The notes: a model not told the origin generated them from the sequence alone. 37,104 nucleotides of DNA from an uncultured Rubritalea sp. (GCA_937981665.1 CALJOJ010000054.1:1-37104); one strand, 5' to 3'. Counted from the stretch's first letter, positions 1-8,350 are shown. Numbers and translations: made by a program.

Positions 1-154
1 ATTTTCATTTTCATTTTCATCCTTTTATTTACGATAGCGAGATAGATTTTCTTTCACTGACCCAGGTCATTTTATTCTGGTCCTGCAAACGAAGCAAGTT
101 TTTTTAGTAAAATAGATTGTTTAGATTGAGTCAAACCACAGAAAATAGCCCCCT
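1..154. other. AT-rich window edge, no gene seen
   Basis: The window opens with three tandem copies of ATTTTC followed by AT-rich sequence. I see no open frame, RNA gene or convincing promoter before the transposase remnant that starts at 155. The hexamer run may simply be an assembly edge or a simple repeat. Confidence 0.4.
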
Positions 155-285
155 ATGAGTAAACGAAAAGAAGACATCTGACAGCCGAGTTAAAGGCTCG
201 CGTAGCACGTGAAGCCTTGGCTGGAATAAAACTGCCAAAATACTTGCTACAATACCAAGACCACTTTATAACTCTATCTAAATAG
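155..285 (+). pseudogene. Decayed IS3-type transposase orfA fragment
   Basis: An ATG at 155 opens MSKRKEDI and then hits TGA at 179-181. In the overlapping frame from 178 the reading continues as LTAELKARVAREALAGIK and runs to a TAG at 283-285. This is the N-terminal signature of IS3-family OrfA helix-turn-helix proteins (MSKRxxxTAEFKAKVALEAL-type). One frameshift and an early stop mean it cannot make a working protein, and no orfB partner or terminal inverted repeats are visible. The frame and motif are seen directly; the family assignment rests on remembered similarity over about 30 residues, so it is moderately secure. Confidence 0.55.
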
Positions 286-361
286 TAAAACACCTCAAAT
301 TTGTTGGATACTTATTTGAAACGTCTTTTTCCATTACAGCTAATCCCATTCCGTATTTATC

Positions 362-952
362 ATGAAACAGCCTACACCCCTTTACAAATCATTACTCTTC
401 ATTTGTGCCGTTGTTTTTCTCATTCAGCTATACTCACCAGTATCTGCAGAATCTCGAATGCGTAAAAGTCACTACACATTAATAGGAGCGACGGTGTCCC
501 CGTTTGATCAATCTAAAAAAGACGGCAAAACTAATAATTTCCGTTCCGACACTCTAAGAAACATCGTAAGGTTTGATATAACGCCACAGTTCGAAAAGCT
601 TGAAAACAGTGATGCCAAGCCGTTTCTAATCACCAATAAAATAGATAAAAGCAAGAGCCGCCTAACGGTGAATAAACCTATTTGGTATAACGATACAAAA
701 TTCAAAGCTGGTGTTAATCTACTCGAATTTGAAAGCCCTAGTAATATCATTTCAGGCAAAGTGACGATGATGCCTTGTGTCGATATCGGTTCTTTGACCC
801 CGCTAATTGGTAGAACCATCACTTTCGAACGCGCTTTTAAGTTCCCCCCTGACACCTACACATTTACATTTCATTGGGAAACTTTTCATGGCGAAACATT
901 CGTCTCTATCGTTCAGGTTCCCATCGATATAAAGAAATCTTTGAGTCAATAG
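362..952 (+). CDS. Secreted hypothetical protein, 196 aa
   Basis: This frame begins with a clear signal peptide: a short polar start, a hydrophobic core around residues 10-24, and a probable cleavage after VSA near residue 29. The mature part is about 165 residues, rich in beta-prone and aromatic residues, especially the last 40 (TYTFTFHWETFHGETF region), which suggests a beta-sandwich fold. I recognise no family, catalytic motif or repeat. No Shine-Dalgarno sequence precedes the ATG, as is usual in this window. It stands alone between a transposase remnant and a fold-back element, so the context does not suggest a job. An overlapping minus-strand frame has no recognisable features. Confidence 0.6.
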   Translation: MKQPTPLYKSLLFICAVVFLIQLYSPVSAESRMRKSHYTLIGATVSPFDQSKKDGKTNNFRSDTLRNIVRFDITPQFEKLENSDAKPFLITNKIDKSKSRLTVNKPIWYNDTKFKAGVNLLEFESPSNIISGKVTMMPCVDIGSLTPLIGRTITFERAFKFPPDTYTFTFHWETFHGETFVSIVQVPIDIKKSLSQ

Positions 953-1012
953 CCTAGGCAAGAGGGCTCTTATTGCTCCTAGATAGTCATCATTGCACCG
1001 TATTCAGCCCTA

Positions 1013-1219
1013 ATACCATGTCTAGGTTCAGAACGGCGGAACAGCGGGGATATTTCTTTTAAAATACAAGGGATGAAGAATACGTGGTGCGAGCACCACA
1101 ACTGAGGAGAAACGCTGTAGCTTAAAGAAATTTCCCCGGATCTCTCTCAATCCGGCGAAGCCCCAAGAACATCAGGATTATCATGCATCGTTCCGCCTTT
1201 CTGGAGCTAGATGTGGTAT
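1013..1219. repeat. Fold-back (MITE-like) element or structured RNA
   Basis: The outer arms 1013-1042 and 1190-1219 are complementary over 30 positions: 25 Watson-Crick pairs, 3 G-T pairs and 2 mismatches by hand count. Inside them, 1045-1059 pairs with 1124-1138 (14 of 15), 1136-1141 (CCGGAT) pairs with 1150-1155, and 1084-1090 pairs perfectly with 1093-1099 (GTGGTGC/GCACCAC). The outer arms start and end next to TA dinucleotides. No open frame fits inside. This nested symmetry suggests a miniature inverted-repeat transposable element or a folded RNA. I see no second copy in the window. Confidence 0.6.
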
Positions 1220-1564
1220 AACATAGCCAAACTCACACCTCCATTTTATTTCCTCTTAATATCTAGTATCTCTCATTTATGAAATGGCTAGGTAGAAGAC
1301 AGAGTAGCAATGTAGAGGATCGTGCGGTGCATTGAAGAGCAGATATATAAAGCACAGCTTATTGCTCTACTTTGCTTGATCCCAAAAGGCAAGGCTGTCA
1401 TCGCCCAGCACTTTGCTCCAATGTTTGCCGCCCCTTCAGAATCCACCCAGCTTTTGTTATAAGGCGACCAGGTGTCTGGCTCGCCCTACACAAACTTACA
1501 TGAATATCACTTGTCGGATAGCGGCAACGTCCAACAAGTATCTCCATCTATTTTCTTTCAGCAT
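1220..1564. other. Intergenic stretch, no supported gene
   Basis: A 60-codon plus-strand frame at 1413-1595 lies here, but it has no recognisable motif, no start signal and runs into the end of the sulfatase gene, so I do not call it. I see no clear terminator for the sulfatase gene, whose stop codon is at 1565. Confidence 0.4.
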
Positions 1565-3064
1565 TTACTTTCCGCTTTTCCACAGTTCAATTTGATTAAT
1601 ATCGTTCTTTGATGTCGCACCATCTGTGCTTCGTCCCCGTTCCACATCCGCTTCAAGCTGTTGGAGTAATTTCTTGGCAATTTCAGGATGTGACATGTAA
1701 AGATTCTTAGTTTCTCCTGGATCGGCTTCCATGTCATAGAGCTGGGCTACGGGGGCATCTGCAGGAGCTTTTTTTTCTACGGGAGCACTCCAGCCTCCGG
1801 ACGCCTTGGCGAGCAGCAGTTTCCATTTACCTTGGCGATAAGCGAAGTGTCCGCTGATCGAGTGATGAACCACACCGGAACGAGTGGAGATAATCGGCTT
1901 GCCGGACAGCGCGGGCAGGAAGCTCACGCTGTCTTCCGCACTACCAGCGGGTAGCGCCTGGTCGGTCAGATCGGATAGCGTGGCGAACAGGTCGGTCAGG
2001 CATATCAACTGATCACTTTTCGAGCCGGCCTTCACCTGACCCGGCCAACGGACAACAAAAGGCACACGATGCCCCCCATCCCAGAGGTCGGCTTTCGAGC
2101 CGCGGAATCCTGCGCTAACCTTATGCCCTTTTTTTGCCAGTTCATCAATGTTCGCCGATTTGGAGGTTCCATTATCCGCACTAAAGATAATCAGGGTGTT
2201 TTCTGTAAGACCATGCTTCTCAAGTGCTGCCATAATCTGCCCTACTCCGTCGTCCGTCTCCATGACAAAATCCGCATGCTTGTTGAGCCCACTTTTTCCC
2301 TGCCATTCCTTAGTGGGGACAACCGGCGAGTGCGGCGATCCGTAAGGCACATAGAGAAAAAACGGGATCTCCTTTTCAGCGGCGCGAGCGTCGATGTACT
2401 CCACCGCTTTGCGAGTCAGACGGGGGAGCATATGAATTTCTTTTTCGTGTTTAATCACTGTGTCATTCTCGATTACGGCCTTCATAGCGCCCGCATGGTG
2501 GAAACCATGGTAATAATCGAACCCTCGACGAATCGGCCCGTCAGGAATCGTACTGCCAACGGGCGGGAGCGTCTTCCTTCCATTCTTCTTCATCAGAATA
2601 CCCGAAACCGGGTCTTGATATTGAAAATTGAGATGCCACTTGCCAACGATTCCCGTGTGATAGCCCTGCGATTTCAGAAAACTCGACACGGTCGGGCGAT
2701 CTTCCGCGATCAGATTGGGAGCAAACCCTTGAACCACGTGTGACTGCAACTTCGTGCGCCAGCTATAGCGCCCAGTCATCAGGCCATAGCGAGTAGGCGT
2801 GCAAACGGAAGAGCCAGAGTGCGCGTCAGTAAAGATCATGCCTTCTGTAGCAAGTTGGTCGACCGACGGTGTTTTGATTTTACCGTTCTCGGGATTCAAG
2901 CTCTGGATGTCACCATAACCGAGGTCATCGCAGAGGATGAAAACGATATTGGGCCTATCCTGAGCGATTTGTACGGGCTTCGATGCACCGCAAAGCGCAG
3001 TGACTGAAACAAATGATGCCAACAACCAAGCGGAGTAGGCTTTATGTCTATTTTTCATCGTCAT
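1565..3064 (-). CDS. Secreted sulfatase, formylglycine (Cys) type
   Basis: This 499-residue protein is a type I sulfatase of the alkaline phosphatase superfamily, which hydrolyses sulfate esters. A signal peptide covers about residues 1-27. The sulfatase signature SVCTPTRYGLMTGRY gives the C-x-P-x-R motif at 88-92, so Cys88 is the residue that maturation converts to formylglycine. Metal and active-site residues are visible: Asp46-Asp47 (CDDLGYGD), GKWH at 141-144, His245 (GSPHSP) and Asp297-Asn298 (ADNG). Length is normal for the family. The start could be Met1 or Met3; neither has a Shine-Dalgarno sequence. The exact substrate cannot be read from sequence; sulfated algal polysaccharides are a reasonable guess for a marine Verrucomicrobium. 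No sulfatase-maturing enzyme lies in the window. Confidence 0.93.
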   Translation of the reverse strand: MTMKNRHKAYSAWLLASFVSVTALCGASKPVQIAQDRPNIVFILCDDLGYGDIQSLNPENGKIKTPSVDQLATEGMIFTDAHSGSSVCTPTRYGLMTGRYSWRTKLQSHVVQGFAPNLIAEDRPTVSSFLKSQGYHTGIVGKWHLNFQYQDPVSGILMKKNGRKTLPPVGSTIPDGPIRRGFDYYHGFHHAGAMKAVIENDTVIKHEKEIHMLPRLTRKAVEYIDARAAEKEIPFFLYVPYGSPHSPVVPTKEWQGKSGLNKHADFVMETDDGVGQIMAALEKHGLTENTLIIFSADNGTSKSANIDELAKKGHKVSAGFRGSKADLWDGGHRVPFVVRWPGQVKAGSKSDQLICLTDLFATLSDLTDQALPAGSAEDSVSFLPALSGKPIISTRSGVVHHSISGHFAYRQGKWKLLLAKASGGWSAPVEKKAPADAPVAQLYDMEADPGETKNLYMSHPEIAKKLLQQLEADVERGRSTDGATSKNDINQIELWKSGK

Positions 3065-3636
3065 TTTTATATTTACTTTTATTTTTCATCACCATCTGCT
3101 GGTTCGTTATCGGAATTGATTATTGGTGGGTTTTCAACAAACAAGTTGTTTGATTTTTTTACTAATAGCCACTATCTAATTAGTTAATGTAAGTATTTTT
3201 TTGACTAATCTAGGCTGCAAATCATTGATCATATTGCGAATTCAATCATCAAAATATTTAATCTCAAGCTTTATTTTCCCTTTACCCACTTTATTTGCAT
3301 CATACGTATAAATAGGAAAGTCATCCAGCTCCTGCACCATAACTTAACTTAGCCTTTCTGCTGGTCGAACTATGGGGATCCACCTCATAAATGAAGCGAT
3401 TACTGACCGAAAAGGGAAGGGGGGGTTAGTTAAACCCTTTCTCTTTTGAATTTTATGCTTCTGTTTTATGCCTTTACAAAAGTTTAATTTACCGAAGAGG
3501 AATCAACTTGACAGGATCATTCTCAGTAAAGATGCCATCCAGTTAGCCAACACGATGAAACCCAAGCAAATGCCTACTATCAAGCCCGAAGTGCAACACT
3601 TTAAATCAGATCATATCAATGACTTATGAGAATAAC
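3065..3636. other. AT-rich intergenic region with gene scraps
   Basis: This region between the sulfatase and the protease is mostly AT-rich. On the minus strand 3242-3340 reads as a 32-residue tail (MVQELDDFPIYTYDANKV and onward, ending KYFDD) with stops upstream in the same frame and protein-like sequence in a neighbouring frame to about 3410. It may be the eroded C-terminus of a lost gene. On the plus strand 3468-3629 is a 53-codon frame (MPLQKFNLPKRN start) without a recognisable motif. I call neither as a gene. The sulfatase promoter must lie in 3065-3200, but no clear box stands out. Confidence 0.35.
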
Positions 3637-3703
3637 AGCCTTTTTGTGTAGTCGTAATCCTTTCATGTATAATGGCGAAGGATTACGACTACACAATAAG
3701 GCT
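3637..3703. repeat. Strong inverted repeat (26-bp arms, 15-nt loop)
   Basis: Arms 3637-3662 and 3678-3703 match in 25 of 26 positions, with an uninterrupted 18-bp core TGTGTAGTCGTAATCCTT and its exact complement at 3678-3695. The 15-nt loop is 3663-3677. It lies far from any gene end (573 bp upstream of it to the sulfatase start, 136 bp downstream to the protease start), so a terminator role is unlikely. A small palindromic repeat element or paired transposon ends is more plausible. Confidence 0.75.
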
Positions 3704-3839
3704 TGCGGTTAACTAGCTTCCTCACCTAAAAATAGTGTTGCACTTACTCCTAGCATCCAAGACACAATTAAACTATCAAACCACAGTCAAGTTCGTTCAC
3801 CCGTCCGCGGTGGCTATGCTATGACGTTCTACTTAAGGC

Positions 3840-4760
3840 ATGAAAACCGCACTCAGTCACCTAAAAACCAAGCCTGGGAGGGGCTGGCTCAGAAAGTGGC
3901 TGGTGCTCCTCACGGTGGCCTGCGGCATGATGATCTGCTATGCAACCGCTGTGATTGTGAATATAAAGAGCATCGAATTCCCGAATTCAGACGATCAGGT
4001 AGCATCGATGAAGACCTACGAAGCTGCTCTTTTTAAGCGGCTTCAGCGTGAGCATACCGCACTAGTGATTAACGGTGACTTTGAGAATGCTCGCATTGAG
4101 AACGGCGAATTCAAGGCAAAGGTTTCTTCGAATGAAGCGAGTGCCGGATCTGCGAGTCGCGGCGTTGCATTTTGCGTCATCCAGCCAGGATATTTTCTCA
4201 CTGCGGGGCATTGCGTAAATGGCGGCGAGGATATCTTCCTCGTGCCGCGAGGTCGGAAATACCATCTTACGGATCTTGAGCAATATCGAGCGCAGATAAT
4301 CTGGCAATCGTCGGTCGAGGACGATCTTGTGCTTCTCCAAGTTGCGGATCTGGACATGCCTCCCTTGCGCCTAGCCTCACAACTGCCTGAACGGGGAACG
4401 CCCGTATTTTCATTGGGCTACCGATTAGCGGCGGGAAAAGTGCTCGATGTGAAGCCCTCAAAGCATTCGGTGCGTGCCAACGGCTCGACCGATGCGATAA
4501 TTCCGGACATCATCCGCATGCGGAACAACGTGCCTCTTCTAAAGGGCGACAGTGGTTGCCCCCTTGTCAACAACAAGGGCGAGGTGATCGGGGTCTCTAT
4601 TTTTGGCACCTTGAAGGCTGACCTCCGCCAAGCCCTCTGCCTTCAGGGGGACATCCCGACTTTTACGGCAAGCTTCCTCTTTCAGCATGAACTCGCGGGA
4701 CTCCTGGTGAATATACCCGCAGATAGTCAGAGTCGTGCGAGCGGGCAGTCACTGCGGTAA
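3840..4760 (+). CDS. Membrane-anchored trypsin-like serine protease
   Basis: This 306-residue protein has a basic N-terminus followed by one hydrophobic segment at about 20-42, which could be an uncleaved anchor placing the rest in the periplasm. The S1-type catalytic triad is complete: His124 in TAGHC, an Asp at 161-162 in the EDDLVLL segment, and Ser238 in GDSGCPL. There is no PDZ domain, unlike HtrA. Cleavage target and partners are unknown. The ATG at 3840 is chosen because it keeps the anchor; an overlapping plus-strand frame from 3821 lacks motifs. Its codons look richer in G and C at third positions than the Bat cluster downstream, which may mean a different origin, though I have not measured it. 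Confidence 0.88.
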   Translation: MKTALSHLKTKPGRGWLRKWLVLLTVACGMMICYATAVIVNIKSIEFPNSDDQVASMKTYEAALFKRLQREHTALVINGDFENARIENGEFKAKVSSNEASAGSASRGVAFCVIQPGYFLTAGHCVNGGEDIFLVPRGRKYHLTDLEQYRAQIIWQSSVEDDLVLLQVADLDMPPLRLASQLPERGTPVFSLGYRLAAGKVLDVKPSKHSVRANGSTDAIIPDIIRMRNNVPLLKGDSGCPLVNNKGEVIGVSIFGTLKADLRQALCLQGDIPTFTASFLFQHELAGLLVNIPADSQSRASGQSLR

Positions 4761-5038
4761 GAATACTGTATGATTTCGCAGAAGTCCCGGCAGCTGGAAT
4801 GTTCACTGAGGAGAGGTAGTAAGTACTCTGCCGAATAGCAGAACATACGGATGCAGCCAAGGCTTCTCCGCTCGTTCCTCGCTCCGTTACGTGGCGATGC
4901 TCCTGTTGCCTCATAATTAGGGCACTCTACGGGTTCTCTTTTTGTGGTTATTTTGTTGCCTTTAGAGGCAAGACGTTCTTCTTTCTGAGCTATCAAAAGT
5001 GCTCGGTAGCCCCAAAAATCATCTTCTATAGTTTTCAT
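4727..5038 (-). CDS. Possible small unknown protein, 103 aa
   Basis: A minus-strand frame starts at 5038 with MKTIEDDFWGYRALLIAQ and continues with a charged helix-like stretch. After about residue 45 it passes through a low-complexity region (SPRNGARNERRS) encoded by a G/C-rich patch at 4860-4910, and its end overlaps the protease gene by 34 bases. I recognise no family. The first 40 residues look protein-like; the rest may be read-through into a repeat. It could be a fragment or a small regulator. Treat as tentative. Confidence 0.25.
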   Translation of the reverse strand: MKTIEDDFWGYRALLIAQKEERLASKGNKITTKREPVECPNYEATGASPRNGARNERRSLGCIRMFCYSAEYLLPLLSEHSSCRDFCEIIQYSYRSDCPLARL

Positions 5039-5158
5039 TTAAACTTTGCTTGATACGGCTAGGCAATAAGTAACAGTTAGAATGAAATTTACATGGAAAT
5101 GGTCGCGTGAGACTTTTTCAGGAAGCCCTAACTTATGGGAACTTCTGAATAAATCAGG

Positions 5159-6304
5159 TTACTGCTTACTAAAATTAGTAATTAATAATTGGAGGTATTC
5201 TCTGGGATCTCTGCCTACCGACTTCACGCAGAACTTAGCATCACTCTTTCTCAGGAGGATTCGTAACCAACGGACTGCAGCAACATCAACAACATCATTG
5301 AGGTCACTAAACCAGTAGATCGTATCCACTTCATAAAGTACAGTTAGCTCATAAATATAAGATAGTGTATCTCTAGGCTTAGAGTAAAGTTTGGCACCGA
5401 AGTCTGAAAGTGTGTTAGAAGTAATGGCACAGCCCCTGCATTCTTTATAAACAGTCTCCGAAAAATGCTCGTCTATCTCAGCTCTCAGAGCTGAAAGAAA
5501 TGGAGTCATGCTTCCAGAGTTATCTAAAATGACACCTAGATTACCAGAATAAACGTAGATCCCGTTGATTTCAGCTCCTTCTTTACTTCCTTCACCTGAA
5601 CCCTTCCCCTCTTTCAACCTCGTAAACAGCATATCACGAGAATTAGTGATCTCACTGAGCAGCTGACCAGCTGGACTCTCATCATTCTCATCGGCAGGCT
5701 TTTTAAATCCTCCTGTATAGGAACTAGGATAGATATAGGTTTTTAGAGCTGTTAGTTTAGCTTCCATTTCGGTGATCTCCTTGATCATTTCAGACTTATC
5801 CTTTTTGATGGAAGAGCTTTGCTTTTTACTCATCTTTTTGTTCAGTTTATCAATATCCGATATTAATCTCTTAGCCGCTCGCTGACTTATTTCATCTAGT
5901 TTTGACTCTAGCTTGTTAAGCTCAATGGCAGCATCTGTGAGGTACAGCGGTGCATTTGTTTTGAGCGCATTAACTATTCGAGCTAGTTCAAGAGCTCTTA
6001 TCTCTTCATGCAGTTTACGTATCTTCTTGTCTGCGTTACTAGATAGCTCTTTAGGTCTATCTCCAGAGAGTTTTATTTTCTCAGGAGACATCACTATTCT
6101 GAGATCTCTCTCGAGCATTAATAGAGCTTGTAGGCCAGATACTTCTTTGTGCTCAACTTCTTTTTTTACCTCTTCGTAGCGTTTTTTAAGCTGTTCAGTA
6201 ATCTGCTTAGGGTCTGTTTTCATCTCTTCCGTCTTGGCGGATACCAGCCCTCCCAATAAGAGCAAAAAAACTAACGAGAATAAGGACTGGGTATATTTCA
6301 TCAC
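5159..6304 (-). CDS. Secreted coiled-coil protein with VWA domain
   Basis: This 381-residue protein has a signal peptide at about 1-23, a long charged, helical region from 30 to 190 that should form coiled coils, a short Gly/Ser/Lys-rich linker near 232-243, and a von Willebrand factor A-like domain from about 250 to the end. The metal-binding (MIDAS) motif is DNSGS at 261-265 in the context GVILDNSGSM. VWA domains usually mediate metal-dependent protein contacts. It is transcribed divergently from the ECF sigma gene, with 128 bp between the two starts, and neighbours a cluster with three further VWA proteins, so a role in the same envelope system is likely but unproven. Confidence 0.8.
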   Translation of the reverse strand: MMKYTQSLFSLVFLLLLGGLVSAKTEEMKTDPKQITEQLKKRYEEVKKEVEHKEVSGLQALLMLERDLRIVMSPEKIKLSGDRPKELSSNADKKIRKLHEEIRALELARIVNALKTNAPLYLTDAAIELNKLESKLDEISQRAAKRLISDIDKLNKKMSKKQSSSIKKDKSEMIKEITEMEAKLTALKTYIYPSSYTGGFKKPADENDESPAGQLLSEITNSRDMLFTRLKEGKGSGEGSKEGAEINGIYVYSGNLGVILDNSGSMTPFLSALRAEIDEHFSETVYKECRGCAITSNTLSDFGAKLYSKPRDTLSYIYELTVLYEVDTIYWFSDLNDVVDVAAVRWLRILLRKSDAKFCVKSVGRDPREYLQLLITNFSKQ

Positions 6305-6396
6305 TTTATTAAAGTCATTACTTATTATTTGTCAAGATGCTATAAAAGCTACAGCCTTGTCTAAATTCATGTTTTTTTCAAGTATTTTAAAAATAA

Positions 6397-6426
6397 TCCG
6401 GACACTTCTAGTTCGGCACCGCTTAT
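6397..6426 (+). promoter_or_regulatory. Candidate ECF sigma promoter (autoregulation)
   Basis: TCCGGACA at 6397-6404, a 16-nt gap, then GCTTAT at 6421-6426. The same two boxes with the same spacing occur at 8351-8380 upstream of the second PDZ gene. Transcription would begin about 7 nt after the -10 box, at or next to the sigma gene's ATG (6433), so the mRNA would be leaderless or nearly so. Two sites are suggestive, not proof. Confidence 0.45.
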
Positions 6427-6432
6427 AAGATA

Positions 6433-6978
6433 ATGGCAGTATTTGGGAAATCAAAAGCTTGGCAGCACTGGATTAGTGATAATCTAGATGCTCTCTTGTT
6501 GTATTCCAAATGGCAGACGCGTAACGAAGCAGACGCGCAAGACGTTCTACAAGCCGTCTTAGAGAAAACCTGGAAAGAATTTAAGATGCAGGATCCCAAT
6601 ACTATCTATGCTCTAGTTTGCAGAAAAATCCGCAATAAGGCGACCGACCTCTATAGGAGCGAGGACAGCTTAGCTAACAGAGAGAAAAAATACGGTGAGT
6701 TAATAGTAATGCAATCTGATGAAGACCACAGCGAAGACCAGTGGTTTGGATCCTTTGTTGAGGCGAAGGAATCACAAAGACTACTTCTCACTGCGTTGAA
6801 TAAGCTCGATGAAGAATTACAAGAAATAGTGATCCTACACATCTGGAATGAGCTCAGCTTCAGAGGTATTTCTGAAGTCACTAGCTTATCCAAAAGCACC
6901 GTTGCGGATAAATACCAGAAAGCCGTTACACAACTTAAAGAAAAACTTAAAACCATAAACGAAGTATGCAATTTCTAA
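6433..6978 (+). CDS. ECF-type RNA polymerase sigma factor
   Basis: This 181-residue protein has the layout of a small extracytoplasmic-function sigma-70 factor. Region 2 spans about residues 15-78 (the EADAQDVLQAVLEKTWKEF segment), followed by an acidic linker. Region 4 spans about 115-172, with a helix-turn-helix at LSFRGISEVTSLSKSTVADK that would read the -35 box. It would direct RNA polymerase to a small regulon. The next gene overlaps its 3' end by 13 bases, the classic arrangement for an anti-sigma partner. A candidate autoregulatory promoter sits directly upstream. Confidence 0.85.
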   Translation: MAVFGKSKAWQHWISDNLDALLLYSKWQTRNEADAQDVLQAVLEKTWKEFKMQDPNTIYALVCRKIRNKATDLYRSEDSLANREKKYGELIVMQSDEDHSEDQWFGSFVEAKESQRLLLTALNKLDEELQEIVILHIWNELSFRGISEVTSLSKSTVADKYQKAVTQLKEKLKTINEVCNF

Positions 6979-7388
6979 AAGACCACGACCTCATTGAGTC
7001 TCTCAAAGAGATCAAGATGAAAGCAGCTCCTGAAGATTTCAGGAAAAGAGTGCTTAATGAAAGTAGCACGCCTAAAGCCTATCCATGGCTCGCCGCGACC
7101 GCTATCCTTTTACTTACTTTTACTATCTTCACCCTCACTATGAAAGATCAGGATGCTCCTGCTGAGCTCACGAAGAGACCTGGCACTAGTCAAGAAAGCC
7201 GCGCTGATCCAGGGAACTACAGATACATTTCACCTCAGGAAAAAAACCTCGTCTACATAGATGATCAGCCATATCACCAGGTAAATTATATCATAGTGGA
7301 CCGCGAAGATGTCGAAATAGATGGTTCTATGATGCAAATCATCACCCCACGAGAAGAACAGCATCTTGTCCCCGCCGCTATATTTTAA
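6966..7388 (+). CDS. Small membrane protein, probable anti-sigma factor
   Basis: This 140-residue protein has a cytoplasmic-type helical N-terminus (1-38), a single transmembrane segment at about 40-58 (WLAATAILLLTFTIFTLTM) and a polar C-terminal part of about 80 residues with aromatic and charged residues. It overlaps the sigma gene by 13 bases, so the two are translationally coupled. That topology and position fit a membrane anti-sigma factor that holds the sigma factor until a periplasmic signal arrives. I see no zinc-binding HxxxCxxC motif, so the family is not certain. Confidence 0.6.
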   Translation: MQFLKDHDLIESLKEIKMKAAPEDFRKRVLNESSTPKAYPWLAATAILLLTFTIFTLTMKDQDAPAELTKRPGTSQESRADPGNYRYISPQEKNLVYIDDQPYHQVNYIIVDREDVEIDGSMMQIITPREEQHLVPAAIF

Positions 7389-7425
7389 AATAAAGATAAT
7401 TTATAACTAACAAACCAATAAAACG

Positions 7426-8307
7426 ATGAAAAGACTACAGCATATCGCTCTAGCAGCATTACTCACAAGTACTGCCGCCGCACAAAAAACAGAAGACGCG
7501 CCGAGCCAAAAAGCGGTCCGCCCAGATGCTGTTGACCTACAGGTAATAAAACTGGATCTTAATAATCCAAAATCACCTCCAGAGGTCACCAAGGTAAAAT
7601 CACCTATTGTCTATCTCGGTATTTCGCCTGCTGCTACCAGTGAAGCAATAGCCTCTCAACTAGATATCACCGCTGGCTTTGGCTTATCTGTCCTGAACAA
7701 AGTAGACGCGGATAGTCCTGCTGGAAAAGCTGGGATTCAAAAACATGACGTACTCTATAAAATAGATGGTCAACTACTTGTAAACACTGATCAATTCATG
7801 TCCCTGTTAGCAACATTTAAAGTAGGTGACCAAATTGATTTAAGCTATTTCAGAAAAGGTAAGCTAGCTGTATCTAAAGTTACTCTAGAGAAAAGAAAGA
7901 CATTACCCGTAAGTCAGAATGGACTAGACCAAATGAACTTTACTATTTCTACGCATATACTGCCAGAATCTGGGATCACAGCGAATCTCATACCTGCGGA
8001 CGGATTGAAAATAAAGGACGGGGAGTTTCAACTAGATTTAACACTGTTAGACGGAGTTCAATCTAAAGTATTGACGCAGCATATTCTCAAAAAAATGATC
8101 CTCCTCAATGATGAAAACGGTACCTGCACACTAAAGCATACTAAAGAAGGTCTTCATCTCAAAGCACAAGACAAGCAAGGCAACGAAATCTTTAACGGAG
8201 TTATCGAACCAGAAACAGAATGGGCGAAAATCCCAGATAATCTCCTGCCTAGTGTTTCAAAAATGAAGAAGCTACTCATCAGAGCAGATAACAAGAAATC
8301 TAACTAA
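7426..8307 (+). CDS. Secreted PDZ-domain protein
   Basis: This 293-residue protein has a signal peptide (1-19, cleavage after AAA) and a PDZ domain at about 61-156, with the carboxylate-binding loop region YLGIS and the typical DSPAGKAGIQKHDVLYKIDG segment. The C-terminal 130 residues are beta-rich and unassigned. There is no protease domain, so it would bind peptides or protein C-termini in the periplasm without cutting them. It follows the presumed anti-sigma gene by 37 bp and is probably in the same transcript. Confidence 0.82.
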   Translation: MKRLQHIALAALLTSTAAAQKTEDAPSQKAVRPDAVDLQVIKLDLNNPKSPPEVTKVKSPIVYLGISPAATSEAIASQLDITAGFGLSVLNKVDADSPAGKAGIQKHDVLYKIDGQLLVNTDQFMSLLATFKVGDQIDLSYFRKGKLAVSKVTLEKRKTLPVSQNGLDQMNFTISTHILPESGITANLIPADGLKIKDGEFQLDLTLLDGVQSKVLTQHILKKMILLNDENGTCTLKHTKEGLHLKAQDKQGNEIFNGVIEPETEWAKIPDNLLPSVSKMKKLLIRADNKKSN

Positions 8308-8350
8308 CAAGATTACTGATCTGAAATTAAAATTAAAATATTTACCTTTT

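Noticed and set aside
1413-1595. 60-codon plus-strand frame
   Set aside because: No recognisable motif, runs into the 3' end of the sulfatase gene, and looks like chance coding potential.
2069-2743. 224-codon plus-strand frame opposite the sulfatase
   Set aside because: It is the shadow of the sulfatase gene on the other strand and shows no domain or start signal.
3468-3629. 53-codon plus-strand frame
   Set aside because: No family, no start signal and no conserved neighbours; chance length in this AT-rich region.
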